From: an uncultured Vampirovibrio sp.
GTDB lineage: Bacteria > Cyanobacteriota > Vampirovibrionia > Gastranaerophilales > Gastranaerophilaceae
NCBI GenBank assembly: GCA_910578465.1
Contig: CAJTPW010000004.1
Location: 124,001-188,000, forward strand
DNA length: 64,000 nucleotides
Reading direction: 5' to 3'
Part shown: piece after piece, positions 8,262 to 17,886 of the stretch
Position numbering within the stretch: position 1 is the first letter of the stretch
Layout of the letters: the number at the start of each line of letters is the position of its first letter
Notes under the pieces: model-generated
Databases searched by the model: none
The model's input: the letters and a program-made list of their open reading frames with translations, nothing else
Told to the model about the DNA's origin: nothing
Program-made: the position numbers and the translations under genes

Positions 8262-9995
8262 TTAATCCTTATAAAGCGGGGCAAGTTTTGCTTCCTGCTG
8301 AGGAATTACCCCTTCTTCAATAGGAAGGTAAACCCTGTAATCAATTTCGGCAAAGCAGTTATCGATTTCTTCAATTGCCCTGAGAGCGTCTTCATTGATA
8401 TTTCCTGATTCAATCATATCGGCAATTTCTTCAAACCGACTAACATGTTCTCTAAATCTGTCTGTTGCATAGTCTTTAGCCTGCCATGTTGTAATTAAGA
8501 ACGGCCAGTCGGAACTTTGCAGTAACAGGTTTTCTCTTGCCAATTGGTTTAAAGCTCTCAATAAAAGCTTATCTTCCGGTTGTTTTTCGTATTTTGATAC
8601 AACATCAATCATTCTCTTTTCGCAGGAATGAATGATTGGCCACATCCATTCGGTGAGATGGTTTTGCCATACCCAGAAGTGTCCGCCCTGCCCCCATGAA
8701 CTTTCAGGGATTTGAATGGCGTCTGTCGGCGGATGTGCCTTTAAGTACTCACCTGCAGTCATTCTTTCAACCTCAGGAAGGAATTGGTTTAATTTTTTAA
8801 TAACCTGCTTAATGAATTCAACCCCTTCAAACCACCAGTGGCCGTATAATTCGGTGTCAAATGATACCATACAGAGGCCTTCTTTGCCGTTGTGAGACAT
8901 TTTGTAGTCGTTTAAAAGGTGATAAAGAAGGGTTGTATAGTGGTCTGAATTTGAATTAACCTGACTCATTGCAAGTACGGGGTCATAGAGCATTTTATCC
9001 CCTAAATCCGTATTGGATGAAGTAATTCTCCAGTAGTGCATACCTGAATTCGGGTCTTTTCTGTGGAATTCTCTATAGCAACCGTCTCCCGGGTATCCGT
9101 CCGCTGCGGACCATACCTGAAAACCTGCTCTGTCGTTTCTGCCCATCACGGCAACCTGCGCATCGGGAAGCCAATATGCGCTGTAGGTGTCATATCCTGT
9201 TACCTCTCTTTTTGGAAGCGGGATATATTCAATATTTCCGTAAACTCCGATTGTTCTTCTGTTTCCGATTGAGTTTCCGCCTTCAATAACGTGAGATTCC
9301 GTAAAGAAGTACTCAATGTCGTTATTTTGAAGGGTAACTTCAATTGCGGGGCGCCATTTTTTCTTACCGTCTTTTCCCGTAAATTCATAACCCTGTCTGT
9401 AGGCACATTCGGGCAGCCAGCAGCCTTTTGCCTTTTTGCCGAAAAATCTTTTTGTTGTATCGGAGCCTACTTTAAACTGGGCATTAAGGTTTGTATCCGT
9501 TGCAAGAAGCGGTGAAAAACCGTGTGTTGCGCCTGAAGTTGTAATTTCAATACATTCAAGTTCCTGATATTTTTTAAATCCTGCAATCAGGTCTTTATTA
9601 AATTTATTGATAAAAAGGTCTTTTATGTGGTTAAACCAGTCGAAATAGTATTTTGCAAGATATTTCAAATGCTGTGAGTGCGCCACTTCAGGGTCAGGGT
9701 AGCGCTCCAAATCTCCTGATACTGCCTTAATCCTTGTATCAAGATAGTCGATAAAGCCTTGTTTTAAGTGTTCATCGTTTAATTGTTCGGCTAAAACAGG
9801 CGTAATACCTATCGTAAGCTTTGCTTTTATGCCTTCATCATAAAGTTCTGAGATTATATTTAAAAGCGGAACGTATGTTTCTGCCATACATTCGTATAAA
9901 TTTTCCTCTCCAAACGGCCACATACCTGCTTTTCTGTAATACGGGAGGTGGGAATGAAGCATAAATACGAACTGTCCGACTGATTTTTGACCCAT
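8262..9995 (-). CDS. GH57 alpha-glucan branching-type enzyme
   Basis: This is a glycoside hydrolase family 57 protein of the DUF1957/1,4-alpha-glucan branching class. The N-terminal motif is FVFMLHSHLPYYRKAGMWPF. The predicted nucleophile is Glu196 in GCWLPECAYRQGYE and the predicted acid is Asp380 in SFDTELYGHWWFEG. The helical C-terminal domain (WGQGGHFWVW, LLLQSSDWPFL) is typical. The likely role is glycogen or other alpha-glucan branching. I chose the ATG at 9995 because GGAG lies 8 bases upstream and the family begins there; the open frame continues 40 codons further with no homology. Length is 577 residues, as expected. It is monocistronic. Confidence 0.88.
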   Translation of the reverse strand: MGQKSVGQFVFMLHSHLPYYRKAGMWPFGEENLYECMAETYVPLLNIISELYDEGIKAKLTIGITPVLAEQLNDEHLKQGFIDYLDTRIKAVSGDLERYPDPEVAHSQHLKYLAKYYFDWFNHIKDLFINKFNKDLIAGFKKYQELECIEITTSGATHGFSPLLATDTNLNAQFKVGSDTTKRFFGKKAKGCWLPECAYRQGYEFTGKDGKKKWRPAIEVTLQNNDIEYFFTESHVIEGGNSIGNRRTIGVYGNIEYIPLPKREVTGYDTYSAYWLPDAQVAVMGRNDRAGFQVWSAADGYPGDGCYREFHRKDPNSGMHYWRITSSNTDLGDKMLYDPVLAMSQVNSNSDHYTTLLYHLLNDYKMSHNGKEGLCMVSFDTELYGHWWFEGVEFIKQVIKKLNQFLPEVERMTAGEYLKAHPPTDAIQIPESSWGQGGHFWVWQNHLTEWMWPIIHSCEKRMIDVVSKYEKQPEDKLLLRALNQLARENLLLQSSDWPFLITTWQAKDYATDRFREHVSRFEEIADMIESGNINEDALRAIEEIDNCFAEIDYRVYLPIEEGVIPQQEAKLAPLYKD

Positions 9996-10300
9996 TTTAT
10001 TTCTCCATAATAAATCTGATACCCACAGTAAAACTGATACATTTCTTATATCACAAAACGATTTAAAATATAAGCCATAAGAATTAGTACACGGGTATAA
10101 ATTTTTTATTTCCAATCAGGCTTATGATATTAATTCCATTGACTTTTCAGGGTTTAAAAAAGTTTTGAAAAAAAATTGTATTTGTAAAGAATTGTGAATT
10201 AAAATATATACAATCAGGATACAACCAGGCCGGATATTTTGTCGGATTTTTTTGTTTTAAGGCCGCACTGAAAGGCTTATTAATACCTGCATAATGCCTG
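9996..10300. other. 305-base gene-free stretch
   Basis: This region separates the GH57 start from the era stop, both on the minus strand. It should hold the GH57 promoter; AT-rich -10-like candidates lie near 10045-10065, but no single promoter is convincing. I see no RNA gene or strong hairpin. Confidence 0.4.
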
Positions 10301-11203
10301 CTATATCTTCTTTTCAAACCCAAGCGCTTTAAGCGCGTTGTTATCTTTTTGCCAGTTTTTCTTTACCTTTACAAAAAGCTCTAAAAAAACTTTGTTCTGG
10401 GCAATATCTTCGATTTCTTTCCTTGCCTCGGTGCCGATTTTTTTAAGCATTGCCCCGCCTTTGCCGATTATTATTCCCTTCTGGCTTTCTTGTGATACTA
10501 TTATTTGTGCCTTTATGCGGTCTATGGTTTCGGTTTGTTTGTAATCTTCAACCAAAACTGCAACCGAATGAGGAATTTCATCTTTTGTGTTTAAAATAAT
10601 TTTTTCTCTGATAACTTCAGAAACAATAGCCCTCATGTTTTGATCGGTGATTTCATCGTCAGGATAAAGTTTTTCGCCTAAAGACAGGTATTCTTTAATT
10701 TTTTCCAGAAGAACTTGAACGTTTTTGCCTGTTTTTGCACTTATTTTAACCACGGGCAGATTTTTTTCAAAAAGTTTTTTATAAGAAATAATATTGTTTT
10801 CAAGCTTTATCGGAGATACTGTATCAATTTTATTTGCGACAATTATAACGGGCTTATTTAAAGCAGAGAGGTAATTTTCAACAATCCACCCGTCGCCTGC
10901 GCCTGCTTCATCTTTTGAATCAACCAGAAACAGCACAACGTCAGAATCTTCAATAGAAGATTTTGATTCATCGGCTAAAAATTCGCCAAGTTTATTTAAA
11001 GGTTTGTGCACCCCCGGGGTATCTATAAAAATAATTTGAGAAGTGTCGTCCGTGAAAATGCACTTTATCTGGTATCTTGTGGTTTGGGCAACGGGGGTTG
11101 TGATTGCGATTTTTTGTCCTGCAATCTTATTTAAAAGAGTTGATTTTCCGACGTTTGGCCGCGCAATTAAAGTTACAAAGCCTGTTTTAAAGTTTTTTGT
11201 CAT
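10301..11203 (-). CDS. era: GTPase Era, 30S ribosome maturation
   Basis: Era binds the 3' end of 16S rRNA and helps mature the small subunit. The GTPase domain shows the P-loop RPNVGKSTLLN, the switch TTPVAQTTR, DTPGVHKP (G3) and VANKIDTV (G4). The C-terminal KH domain carries the family motif IIGKGGAMLKKIG. Length (300) is normal. One oddity: the first P-loop Gly (GRPNVGKS) is read as Ala here, from codon GCG. An AGGG sits about 8 bases before the ATG. Confidence 0.95.
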   Translation of the reverse strand: MTKNFKTGFVTLIARPNVGKSTLLNKIAGQKIAITTPVAQTTRYQIKCIFTDDTSQIIFIDTPGVHKPLNKLGEFLADESKSSIEDSDVVLFLVDSKDEAGAGDGWIVENYLSALNKPVIIVANKIDTVSPIKLENNIISYKKLFEKNLPVVKISAKTGKNVQVLLEKIKEYLSLGEKLYPDDEITDQNMRAIVSEVIREKIILNTKDEIPHSVAVLVEDYKQTETIDRIKAQIIVSQESQKGIIIGKGGAMLKKIGTEARKEIEDIAQNKVFLELFVKVKKNWQKDNNALKALGFEKKI

Positions 11204-11337
11204 TATATTGTCCCTAAGATTTTATTCTTTTTTGCTATTGTTTTTTTGCCAGTTTTTTGTATTCATAGTATAATTACCTTTGTAATTTATTATAATATAG
11301 TACATACAAAAAAATCCAATATTGAAGGGATAGAAGG

Positions 11338-12909
11338 ATGAGAAAATATATACTCGGGTTTATTTTAGCGTTGCTTTTGGGGCTTAGCGGTATATTTAAC
11401 GCTGATACGATGGCTCTTGACAGCGATTATAAAAATAACCTTTTAAAAGTGGATGTGGTGAAAGCAAATGACGGCAGCTACAAGATAGATTTATTCACCC
11501 AAAAACCTTATAATGAGCCAATTAAAGTGATTAAAAAATCTGATACAAGCTATTATGTCTTTTTGCCCGAAACCTATCATTCAATAACATCCGTGGGTAC
11601 ATCAGGCGATATCAGCAAAGTTGATGTAAAACTTTATCCTTATGCAGGACAGGATTTGAATAACGGATATACAAAAATTGATATTTCAACAAGCAAACCC
11701 GTTACTTTTACAACAAGTGTAAGAACAGCAGGAAAACAGGCCCCGAGAGTGGATGCAAAGAAGCTTGCACAGCTTGACAGCGCATTTGACGGTAAACCAA
11801 ACTATCCGAGCACCGCACAAAAGCCTGTAGTGAAGCCTGTTCAGACTCAGCACCCTGTAAAACCTGTTGAAACCGCAAAAGAACAGACGAAAGAACCTGT
11901 GAAAGTTGCCGCGAAACCTTCCGTTCCTGTGGTTTCCAAGAACAATACAGCTGATGCTCCCGTGACACAACAAAAAACAGTGTCCGAAAAGGTGGATAAG
12001 GCTATAAATAAAGCGAAAGAGGATGCTCAAAAGATTGCAACAGCTGCAGGTACTGAGATTGAGATAGTAGCAAAGAATAAAAATCAAATGCAGGAACCCA
12101 AAGGCGGAACTCTTGATGTTGAGAAAAAGGCCTCCCCTGTTGATTTAGAAGAAGTTTTAGAGGATGAATTATCCGATGAAGATATTTTAAGTCTTGAAGA
12201 AGACGCTAAAGAACAAGGCTTAACAGAACTTGCGACAGGCGAAGAAGAAGTAATTCCCGAAATGTCAAGGGAGCAGCGCATAAAGCAGATGATAAAATAT
12301 GCTGCAAAAACCGTGCTTGACAATATTTTCTTAATTATTGCAATCGCGCTTCTCCTTGTGGTGCTTGGTCTTCTGCTCTTCCCGAAAAGAAAAAGAGCTG
12401 CAGACAAAGATTCTGCAGTATCACACGGGTATGAAAGCCTTGGAAACATTGTGGATGGCGTTGTAACACATGTTGAAGCGGCAAAGGCGGAAGGATATCC
12501 TGCTTACGAAGAAAAACCGCAAACCCCTGTTGCTGTTGATGCGGCAGAAGCTTATGAAGTTAAGCCAATGCAGACATTTGATGAAACAAGTGCAATTGAA
12601 CCTGTTGCGGTGGCTGAAGAAGAGGCAGGAAGCGGAGATGAGGCCGATGTTCTTGCAACAGCAAGCTTTGGCGAAAACAGAGGTCTTTGTCTTGTTAATT
12701 ATGACGGCAGCATAGCGCTTATAGGCTATATTGAAGATGAGATTTTTGTTATTCAAAACTTCGGCAAAATCACACTTCTTAACCCGAGCATTCAAACGAG
12801 AATTGCGGAACAAAACGAACATGATACAATTTACATCGTAAAAACGGCAAATTCTAAACTTATGGTTAGAGAAACAAAGACTCTGATTGGTTTAGAGATG
12901 GTTATGTAG
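11338..12909 (+). CDS. AMIN-like envelope protein with central membrane span
   Basis: The first 24 residues look like a signal peptide or anchor (basic start, then FILALLLGLSGIF). Residues about 32-125 alternate beta-strand-like segments (YKIDLFTQKP, TKIDISTSKPVTF) that resemble an AMIN domain, a module that targets proteins to the envelope. A long Pro/Lys/Gln/Val-rich linker follows (about 130-210), then an acidic stretch (LEEVLEDELSDEDIL). A second hydrophobic span lies at about 325-348 (IFLIIAIALLLVVLGLLLF), followed by an acidic cytoplasmic-type region and a folded C-terminal domain of about 90 residues. Function is unknown; linking the outer envelope to a cytoplasmic domain is plausible. 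A perfect terminator follows the stop. Confidence 0.6.
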   Translation: MRKYILGFILALLLGLSGIFNADTMALDSDYKNNLLKVDVVKANDGSYKIDLFTQKPYNEPIKVIKKSDTSYYVFLPETYHSITSVGTSGDISKVDVKLYPYAGQDLNNGYTKIDISTSKPVTFTTSVRTAGKQAPRVDAKKLAQLDSAFDGKPNYPSTAQKPVVKPVQTQHPVKPVETAKEQTKEPVKVAAKPSVPVVSKNNTADAPVTQQKTVSEKVDKAINKAKEDAQKIATAAGTEIEIVAKNKNQMQEPKGGTLDVEKKASPVDLEEVLEDELSDEDILSLEEDAKEQGLTELATGEEEVIPEMSREQRIKQMIKYAAKTVLDNIFLIIAIALLLVVLGLLLFPKRKRAADKDSAVSHGYESLGNIVDGVVTHVEAAKAEGYPAYEEKPQTPVAVDAAEAYEVKPMQTFDETSAIEPVAVAEEEAGSGDEADVLATASFGENRGLCLVNYDGSIALIGYIEDEIFVIQNFGKITLLNPSIQTRIAEQNEHDTIYIVKTANSKLMVRETKTLIGLEMVM

Positions 12910-12912
12910 GCT

Positions 12913-12937
12913 AAAAACCTTATCGCATAAGGTTTTT
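12913..12937 (+). terminator. rho-independent terminator
   Basis: An 11-bp perfect stem (AAAAACCTTAT with ATAAGGTTTTT) closes a CGC loop and ends in T residues, three bases after the stop of the AMIN-like gene. Confidence 0.85.
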
Positions 12938-12968
12938 AAGGTATACATTATATTGACGGTAAATTTTA

Positions 12969-13002
12969 TTTTGGGGCACTTTTATATGAATGTGCCCCAA
13001 AA
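12969..13002. repeat. second hairpin in the 12938-13389 gene-free stretch
   Basis: TTTTGGGGCAC and GTGCCCCAAAA form an 11-bp perfect inverted repeat with a 12-base loop. It could be a backup terminator or part of a small RNA. The rest of the 452-base gap holds no open frame I can support. It lies between a plus-strand gene and the 3' end of a minus-strand gene, so two terminators are expected, not three hairpins. Confidence 0.5.
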
Positions 13003-13312
13003 CTTTATTCAGGGCTGTTTCTAAGGTGTTTGTGACGTCCGATACCCTTTTAAACTGAAGGTTTTCGGGAGTTTTGTGTGGCAAATATCATAAAAAATTA
13101 AAAATTTTTATAAATGTTTGCAAATATTTTCGGCTTAGATAGTTTTGCGTAGTGCGTTTTCAGAGTTGCTGACATCTAAAAGCCTTTTATTGCAAGCATT
13201 TTCAGGTGTTTTACGGTAAAAGTATGTAAAACTTACCTGTAAACATTGCTGTTGTTGCTATACATCCTTATTTATCTCTAAAAAAGCCTGCAGGGCAATG
13301 GTTTGACGTAAA

Positions 13313-13355
13313 TAAAACCTGAAATCAAAGCCATAGCCAATAATTTCAGGTTTTA
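13313..13355 (-). terminator. terminator of the symporter gene
   Basis: TAAAACCTGAAAT and ATTTCAGGTTTTA form a 13-bp perfect stem 35 bases past the stop of the minus-strand symporter gene, with T residues on that strand. Confidence 0.75.
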
Positions 13356-13389
13356 TGCAATTTAATAAACATATATTTTTATGCAAATT

Positions 13390-14721
13390 TTACACAAGCC
13401 CAAGCCCGAACAGCATTAACAGCACGAGTACAGGCGGTACAACAAACTTCAAAAGGAAGGTAAAAACATCGTAGAATTTTTTGTTGTTTGTTAAAAGTTC
13501 CATTTTTGGTTTTAAAATCCAGCCGACTACAATGCACAAAATTATTGTGTTTAAAGGAAGCAAAATGTTTGATGCCGTAAAGTCCATAATCTCGAAAAAC
13601 GTTTTGCCAAGGAGCTTATAACCGTTTAAAGGCCCGAAAGACCACGTTGTAGGCACCATAAAGACCAAAATTATTAAAGACATTAAAACTGTTGCAAGCT
13701 TTCTTGAAATTTTGAATTTCTCTAAAATTGCCGCAATACTTACTTCCAGAAGGCTTATCCCTGATGTTACCGCTGCAAAGAACAGTAAAATAAAGAACAT
13801 TAGCCCGAAAAACTGCCCGAAAGGAAGTGCTGCAAAGACTTTTGGAAGAGTAATAAATACCAGTCCCGCGCCTGCGCTTGGTTCCAGATTAAATGAGAAC
13901 ACCGCAGGGAAAATCATAATCCCTGCAAGCACTGCTATTATTGTGTTTCCAAGAATTAAAAGCCCTGAAGACTGTATTATATCGCTGTCTTTTTTTAAAT
14001 AACTTCCATATGTCACAAGGCAGCCCATTCCGACACTGAGTGTGAAAAGCGCCTGTCCGAGGGCTGTCAGCACGGTTGTAAATGTAAATTTTGAAAAATC
14101 GGGCGTGAACATAAATTTAAGCCCTTCAATCGAATTTGGAAGGAAAAGCCCTGTAATTGCAAGGAAAAAGAGCATTATAATAAACATCGGCATAATAATA
14201 TTATTTGCCTGCTCAATTCCTTTGTTTACCCCTCTGAACGGGAAAATCGCACACAGGATAAGGAAAATAATTCCCATAATAAGCGGTGCAACAGGCTGTG
14301 CTGCAAAGGTTTCAAAGGTTCCCTGCCCGATTTGATCAACGGGGATAGTGCCAAAGAGGTATATGAATATGTAATTTACCGTCCAACCGCCAACTACAAA
14401 GTAAAAGCAGGGGATAAAGATTGATGTGATAAAACAAAGCCAGCCGAAAATACTGAATTTTTTGTTTATTTTTTCATAAGACCTTATAACCCCTCTTCGC
14501 ATTTGTTTTCCAAGCAGAAGTTCGCAAAGAAGCGGGATTGAGCATATAAAAACGGTCAAAAGCACATACATTAAAAGAAACAAAGCGCCGCCGTTTTGCC
14601 CCATAACATAAGGAAAACGCCAAATATTGCCAAGCCCCACGGCACACCCGAGCGTTGCCATTATAAAAGCAAAGCCTGATGACCAGTTTGGACGTTTTGC
14701 AGCACTTCTCTCTATTGCCAT
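13390..14721 (-). CDS. sodium-dependent amino-acid symporter (NSS/SNF family)
   Basis: The protein is a LeuT-fold transporter that should move an amino acid into the cell with sodium. The TM1 signature ATLGCAVGLGNIWRFPYVMGQ carries the unwound substrate and sodium site, and GGALFLLMY continues it. About 11 hydrophobic segments can be counted over 443 residues, in keeping with the shorter bacterial members such as MhsT rather than the 12-span LeuT. The substrate cannot be told from sequence. No neighbouring catabolic gene is present. The start MAIERSAAKRPNWSSG fits the family. Confidence 0.92.
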   Translation of the reverse strand: MAIERSAAKRPNWSSGFAFIMATLGCAVGLGNIWRFPYVMGQNGGALFLLMYVLLTVFICSIPLLCELLLGKQMRRGVIRSYEKINKKFSIFGWLCFITSIFIPCFYFVVGGWTVNYIFIYLFGTIPVDQIGQGTFETFAAQPVAPLIMGIIFLILCAIFPFRGVNKGIEQANNIIMPMFIIMLFFLAITGLFLPNSIEGLKFMFTPDFSKFTFTTVLTALGQALFTLSVGMGCLVTYGSYLKKDSDIIQSSGLLILGNTIIAVLAGIMIFPAVFSFNLEPSAGAGLVFITLPKVFAALPFGQFFGLMFFILLFFAAVTSGISLLEVSIAAILEKFKISRKLATVLMSLIILVFMVPTTWSFGPLNGYKLLGKTFFEIMDFTASNILLPLNTIILCIVVGWILKPKMELLTNNKKFYDVFTFLLKFVVPPVLVLLMLFGLGLV

Positions 14722-14806
14722 TTTCTCTAATTCCTTATTTTTAATTACAATTGTAGTACATTTTAAAATTTACAAAAACAAAAGTCAACCCGCTAAATAT
14801 AATATC

Positions 14807-15256
14807 CTATTTAAACCGTTCCATTTCCCTTTGTACATCTTTCTTTTTCAGGGTTTCCCTTTTATCATGAAGTTTTTTACCTTTGCAAAGCCCGATTTCA
14901 AGTTTTGCAAAACCTCTTTCCAAAAACAGCTCCAGCGGCACAATTGTGTAGTTTTCCTGCTTTATTTTGCCTAAAATTTTTAATATTTCTTTTTTGGTTA
15001 AAAGAAGCTTTCTTGTGCGCTCGGGGTCGTGATTGTTTCTGTTTCCGCCTTCATACGGGCTTATATGGCAATTGTAGAGGAAAATTTCCATATCTTCAAT
15101 TTTTGCAAAGCTGTCTTTCAGGTTTATTGCACCTTTTCGAATCGATTTTATTTCCGTTCCGAAAAGCACAATTCCTGCCTTAAACTTGTCAAAGATTAAG
15201 TAATCGTGGTATGCCTTTTTGTTTGCGGCTATTATTTTTCTTCCTTCGTTTGCCAT
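14807..15256 (-). CDS. smpB: SsrA-binding protein
   Basis: SmpB carries tmRNA to stalled ribosomes. The 149-residue product has the family core: NKKAYHDYLIFDKFKAGI, GTEIKSIRKGAINLKDSF, HISPYEGGNRNNHDP and RTRKLLLTKKEI, with the basic C-terminal tail. I chose the ATG at 15256, where the family begins; the frame extends 15 codons further upstream into the promoter. No Shine-Dalgarno sequence is visible and a TATAAT ends 7 bases before the ATG, so the mRNA may be leaderless. It diverges from the histidine kinase. No ssrA gene is seen nearby. Confidence 0.93.
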   Translation of the reverse strand: MANEGRKIIAANKKAYHDYLIFDKFKAGIVLFGTEIKSIRKGAINLKDSFAKIEDMEIFLYNCHISPYEGGNRNNHDPERTRKLLLTKKEILKILGKIKQENYTIVPLELFLERGFAKLEIGLCKGKKLHDKRETLKKKDVQREMERFK

Positions 15257-15263
15257 AGAAATT

Positions 15264-15269
15264 ATTATA
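15264..15269 (-). promoter_or_regulatory. -10 element of smpB (leaderless candidate)
   Basis: TATAAT on the minus strand ends 7 bases before the smpB ATG. Transcription would start within about one base of the start codon. Confidence 0.5.
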
Positions 15270-15287
15270 CCATGGTAATTTTGCCTA

Positions 15288-15296
15288 TGATATAAT
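15288..15296 (+). promoter_or_regulatory. extended -10 of the histidine kinase gene
   Basis: TGATATAAT is a perfect extended -10 element and ends 10 bases before the ATG at 15307. The expected leader is at most about four bases, and there is no Shine-Dalgarno sequence. Confidence 0.55.
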
Positions 15297-15306
15297 ATCA
15301 ATTGCT

Positions 15307-17118
15307 ATGAAGTTTAAATTGAATTTTGATGATACGGCACAAAACAGATTAATCACGGCTGGGCTCTTGGTTTCCACCGTTTTAATCATCGCGGTTTCAA
15401 TCTTTGCTATAGGAAAAATTCAGGAAAAACTTTATGAAAGTTATGCAAATTTTGGTCAGCTTTTAGGTAAAACTATTGCAATACAAAGCTATGAGCTTAC
15501 AAAAAATAAAACCCCAAATGAAAGACGGTTAATTTTAAAATCGCACTCCGTTTCAATCTTGGAGAGCAATTCGGATATTTCTTTCATAACATTTAAGGAT
15601 AAAAACGGCAATATAATTACATCCACAACGGATACTTTTAAGGAAAAGGCCGAAAATACAAAAACAAACCTCTCTGCGCCTATTTCAAACGAAAAAGGAG
15701 AAATTGAAGGCACGGTTGAAATCGGGCTGAATGCTTCGATGGCATCTGCCATTGCAAAGACGACCAAAAACTCCATGTTTATTGTTTTTACGCTTGTTTG
15801 GGCGGTGTTTACGGTTGTAATTTTGATAAATACATTTTTAATTACCCGCGAATTGTCAATTCTTCATCAGGGGGTAAAAGCCATATCGGGCGGGAAATTC
15901 GGTACCCTTCTGGAGCACAAGGAAGCGTCAGGTGAAATTAAGGAATTATTTGCCGCATTTAACGATATGTCAAGCCGTCTGCATATTTACGAAGAACAAA
16001 ATATCGAAGAGCTGACCCTTGAGAGGAACAAATTTGAATCTGTTTTGATGAATATTGCAAACGGGGTTGTCGTTTGCGACAGCGAAGACAATGCCGTCCT
16101 TGTAAACCCTATTGCAGAGCATATTTTGTCCGTTAAATCGTCCGATATTATTGACACTTCCTTTGAAGATTTTGTTGATGTTGAAGGCAGGGCCTGTTTT
16201 AAGGATGAAATTGAAACCTTTAAAAGGACCCCGCTTGAAATTATCGAGAAAAAACCGCTGGAATTTAACGTGGATGTGAATCAGCGTGTTGTAAAATCTG
16301 TTATTTCGCCGATGTTTTCAAAATCGCACGATTATTTAGGGTATATTATTGTTCTTATCGATATTACAAAAGAAGCCGAAGTGGATAAGCTGAAAAGTGA
16401 TTTTATTTCAAACGTATCCCATGAGCTTCGCACCCCTGTAACCGTGCTTAGAAGCTACATTGATACTCTTTATAATTTTGGTTCCGAGTTTAAATTTGAA
16501 GAGCAGAGCGAATTTATCGGTGTCATAAATCAGGAAATTATCCGTCTGAATAATATGGTGAATGATATTTTGGATTTTTCGAAGCTTGAATCGGACACAC
16601 GATATGAAAAAACCGAAGGTGACATTATGCAAACGCTTGAAGGAACTTTGTCGGGCCTTAAAGTGCTTGCGGAAGAGAAGGGTGTGACATTTGCGGTTGA
16701 AAAAGAAGGGGAAATCCCTGTGCTGCCATACAACGAGGAGAGCATTTCCCGTGTGATTTCAAACCTTGTTACAAATGCGATAAAATATGCACCGAATAAC
16801 TCTTCAATTAATATTAGGGCAAAAATATCCGATAAAATGGCGGAAAGTGTTGAAATAACCGTGACGGATACGGGCATCGGTATTTCAAAAGAACATCAAA
16901 AAAAGATTTTTGATCGTTTTTACCGTGTCGAAAACGACACACACACTATTAAAGGTACGGGGCTCGGGCTTCATCTGGTAAAAGTGACCGTTGAAAAACA
17001 TCATAGCGGCAAGGTTTTTGTTGAATCCGAATTAAACAAAGGATCAACATTCGGTTTTTGCCTGCCTTTACATCCCGTTGAGGATATACAGGAAGCTGAA
17101 AAAGAAGCTACAGTGTAG
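15307..17118 (+). CDS. orphan membrane sensor histidine kinase
   Basis: Domains in order: membrane span at about 18-38, extracytoplasmic sensor of about 115 residues, second span at about 156-178, HAMP linker, PAS domain at about 240-345, HisKA with His372 (SHELRTPVTVL), then HATPase with N box (SNLVTNAIKYAP), G1 (DTGIGIS), F box and G2 (GTGLGLHLV). The layout matches PhoR/WalK-type kinases. The sensor part has the pattern of a single Cache/PAS-like fold. No response regulator gene is next to it, so its partner is elsewhere. It diverges from smpB, and a weak AT-rich hairpin (17146-17169) followed by seven T lies after the stop. Confidence 0.92.
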   Translation: MKFKLNFDDTAQNRLITAGLLVSTVLIIAVSIFAIGKIQEKLYESYANFGQLLGKTIAIQSYELTKNKTPNERRLILKSHSVSILESNSDISFITFKDKNGNIITSTTDTFKEKAENTKTNLSAPISNEKGEIEGTVEIGLNASMASAIAKTTKNSMFIVFTLVWAVFTVVILINTFLITRELSILHQGVKAISGGKFGTLLEHKEASGEIKELFAAFNDMSSRLHIYEEQNIEELTLERNKFESVLMNIANGVVVCDSEDNAVLVNPIAEHILSVKSSDIIDTSFEDFVDVEGRACFKDEIETFKRTPLEIIEKKPLEFNVDVNQRVVKSVISPMFSKSHDYLGYIIVLIDITKEAEVDKLKSDFISNVSHELRTPVTVLRSYIDTLYNFGSEFKFEEQSEFIGVINQEIIRLNNMVNDILDFSKLESDTRYEKTEGDIMQTLEGTLSGLKVLAEEKGVTFAVEKEGEIPVLPYNEESISRVISNLVTNAIKYAPNNSSINIRAKISDKMAESVEITVTDTGIGISKEHQKKIFDRFYRVENDTHTIKGTGLGLHLVKVTVEKHHSGKVFVESELNKGSTFGFCLPLHPVEDIQEAEKEATV

Positions 17119-17225
17119 TTTTGGCTTTTTATAGCTGATGTGAATAAAATTTTGATGTGCGCAAATTTTGTTTTTTAGGAGCGTTAAGGATATACAGACG
17201 CACAAACTGTATGGGGATCCTATAA

Positions 17226-17798
17226 ATGTCAGTTAATAATATAGGTCCAAATATTCGCGGCTCAAGCCTTTTAGCTTCATATCTCGAAAAGCAAAATGCC
17301 GCTCCTTCAGCGCAGGTTCCCACGGTACAAAATCCTGTGCAGAATTCCGTGCAAAATATTGTGCAGAACGGTGTTCAAGGTGGTGTGCAAAATCCTGCAG
17401 GTTCCATGCAGGTGCCGCTCAGAACTTTTACAGAGCAGGCTGCATTGTCTAAAAACCCTGCCGTACAAGTTTCTTTGCCTCAAACTGGCGTTGTGCAGCC
17501 CCCTGTGCTTCAGCCTGCAGCGCAAAACCCTGTGACACAAACCTCTGCGGACACCCCTGTCGTACAGGTTGAAAATAAATCTGAAAAGACCTCTTTTATT
17601 TCTAAGGTTAAAGAATTTTTCAAAAACCCTAAATCAAAGAAAATAATAATCGGAGGGATAGCTGCAGCCGTTGTAATTGCAGGTATTACGGCTTTTGCTC
17701 TGCTCACCCGTAAAAAGCCTCAACCATCTTCGGAACTTGAATCTGCTCTTTGGGAATTTGTGAATACTATGGACGATTTACTCGGACGCAAAAAATAG
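17226..17798 (+). CDS. hypothetical protein with VQN repeats and one membrane span
   Basis: I do not recognise a family. The protein opens with MSVNNIGPNIRG, similar to the N-terminal signature found in several proteins here. Residues about 30-60 contain repeats of the type VQN (VQNPVQNSVQNIVQNGVQ), part of a Pro/Gln/Val-rich linker running to about residue 115. A basic amphipathic segment (SKVKEFFKNPKSKK) precedes a clear membrane span at about 138-158 and a short C-terminal tail. This predicts a long flexible domain on one side of a membrane. GGGG lies 8 bases before the ATG. An ATACAG/CTGTAT inverted repeat at 17192-17212 overlaps the leader and could be an operator. Confidence 0.6.
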   Translation: MSVNNIGPNIRGSSLLASYLEKQNAAPSAQVPTVQNPVQNSVQNIVQNGVQGGVQNPAGSMQVPLRTFTEQAALSKNPAVQVSLPQTGVVQPPVLQPAAQNPVTQTSADTPVVQVENKSEKTSFISKVKEFFKNPKSKKIIIGGIAAAVVIAGITAFALLTRKKPQPSSELESALWEFVNTMDDLLGRKK

Positions 17799-17886
17799 GA
17801 AAACAGGAAAGCAAAAGCAGATTAAAAAACAGGTAAAAAACTATAATCCCCTAAAAAAATTTTAAAGAAAGGTATCGGCAAAAAAA

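Noticed and set aside
9996..10115. N-terminal extension of the GH57 gene
   Set aside because: GGAG before the ATG at 9995 and the family N-terminus both favour the shorter form.
11686..12087. Antisense open frames inside the AMIN-like gene
   Set aside because: Arise from the biased codon use of the Pro/Lys/Gln-rich linker on the plus strand; no start signals.
17296..17540. VQN repeats as a CRISPR or tandem DNA repeat
   Set aside because: Repeats are short, imperfect and in frame with codons; they are a protein feature.
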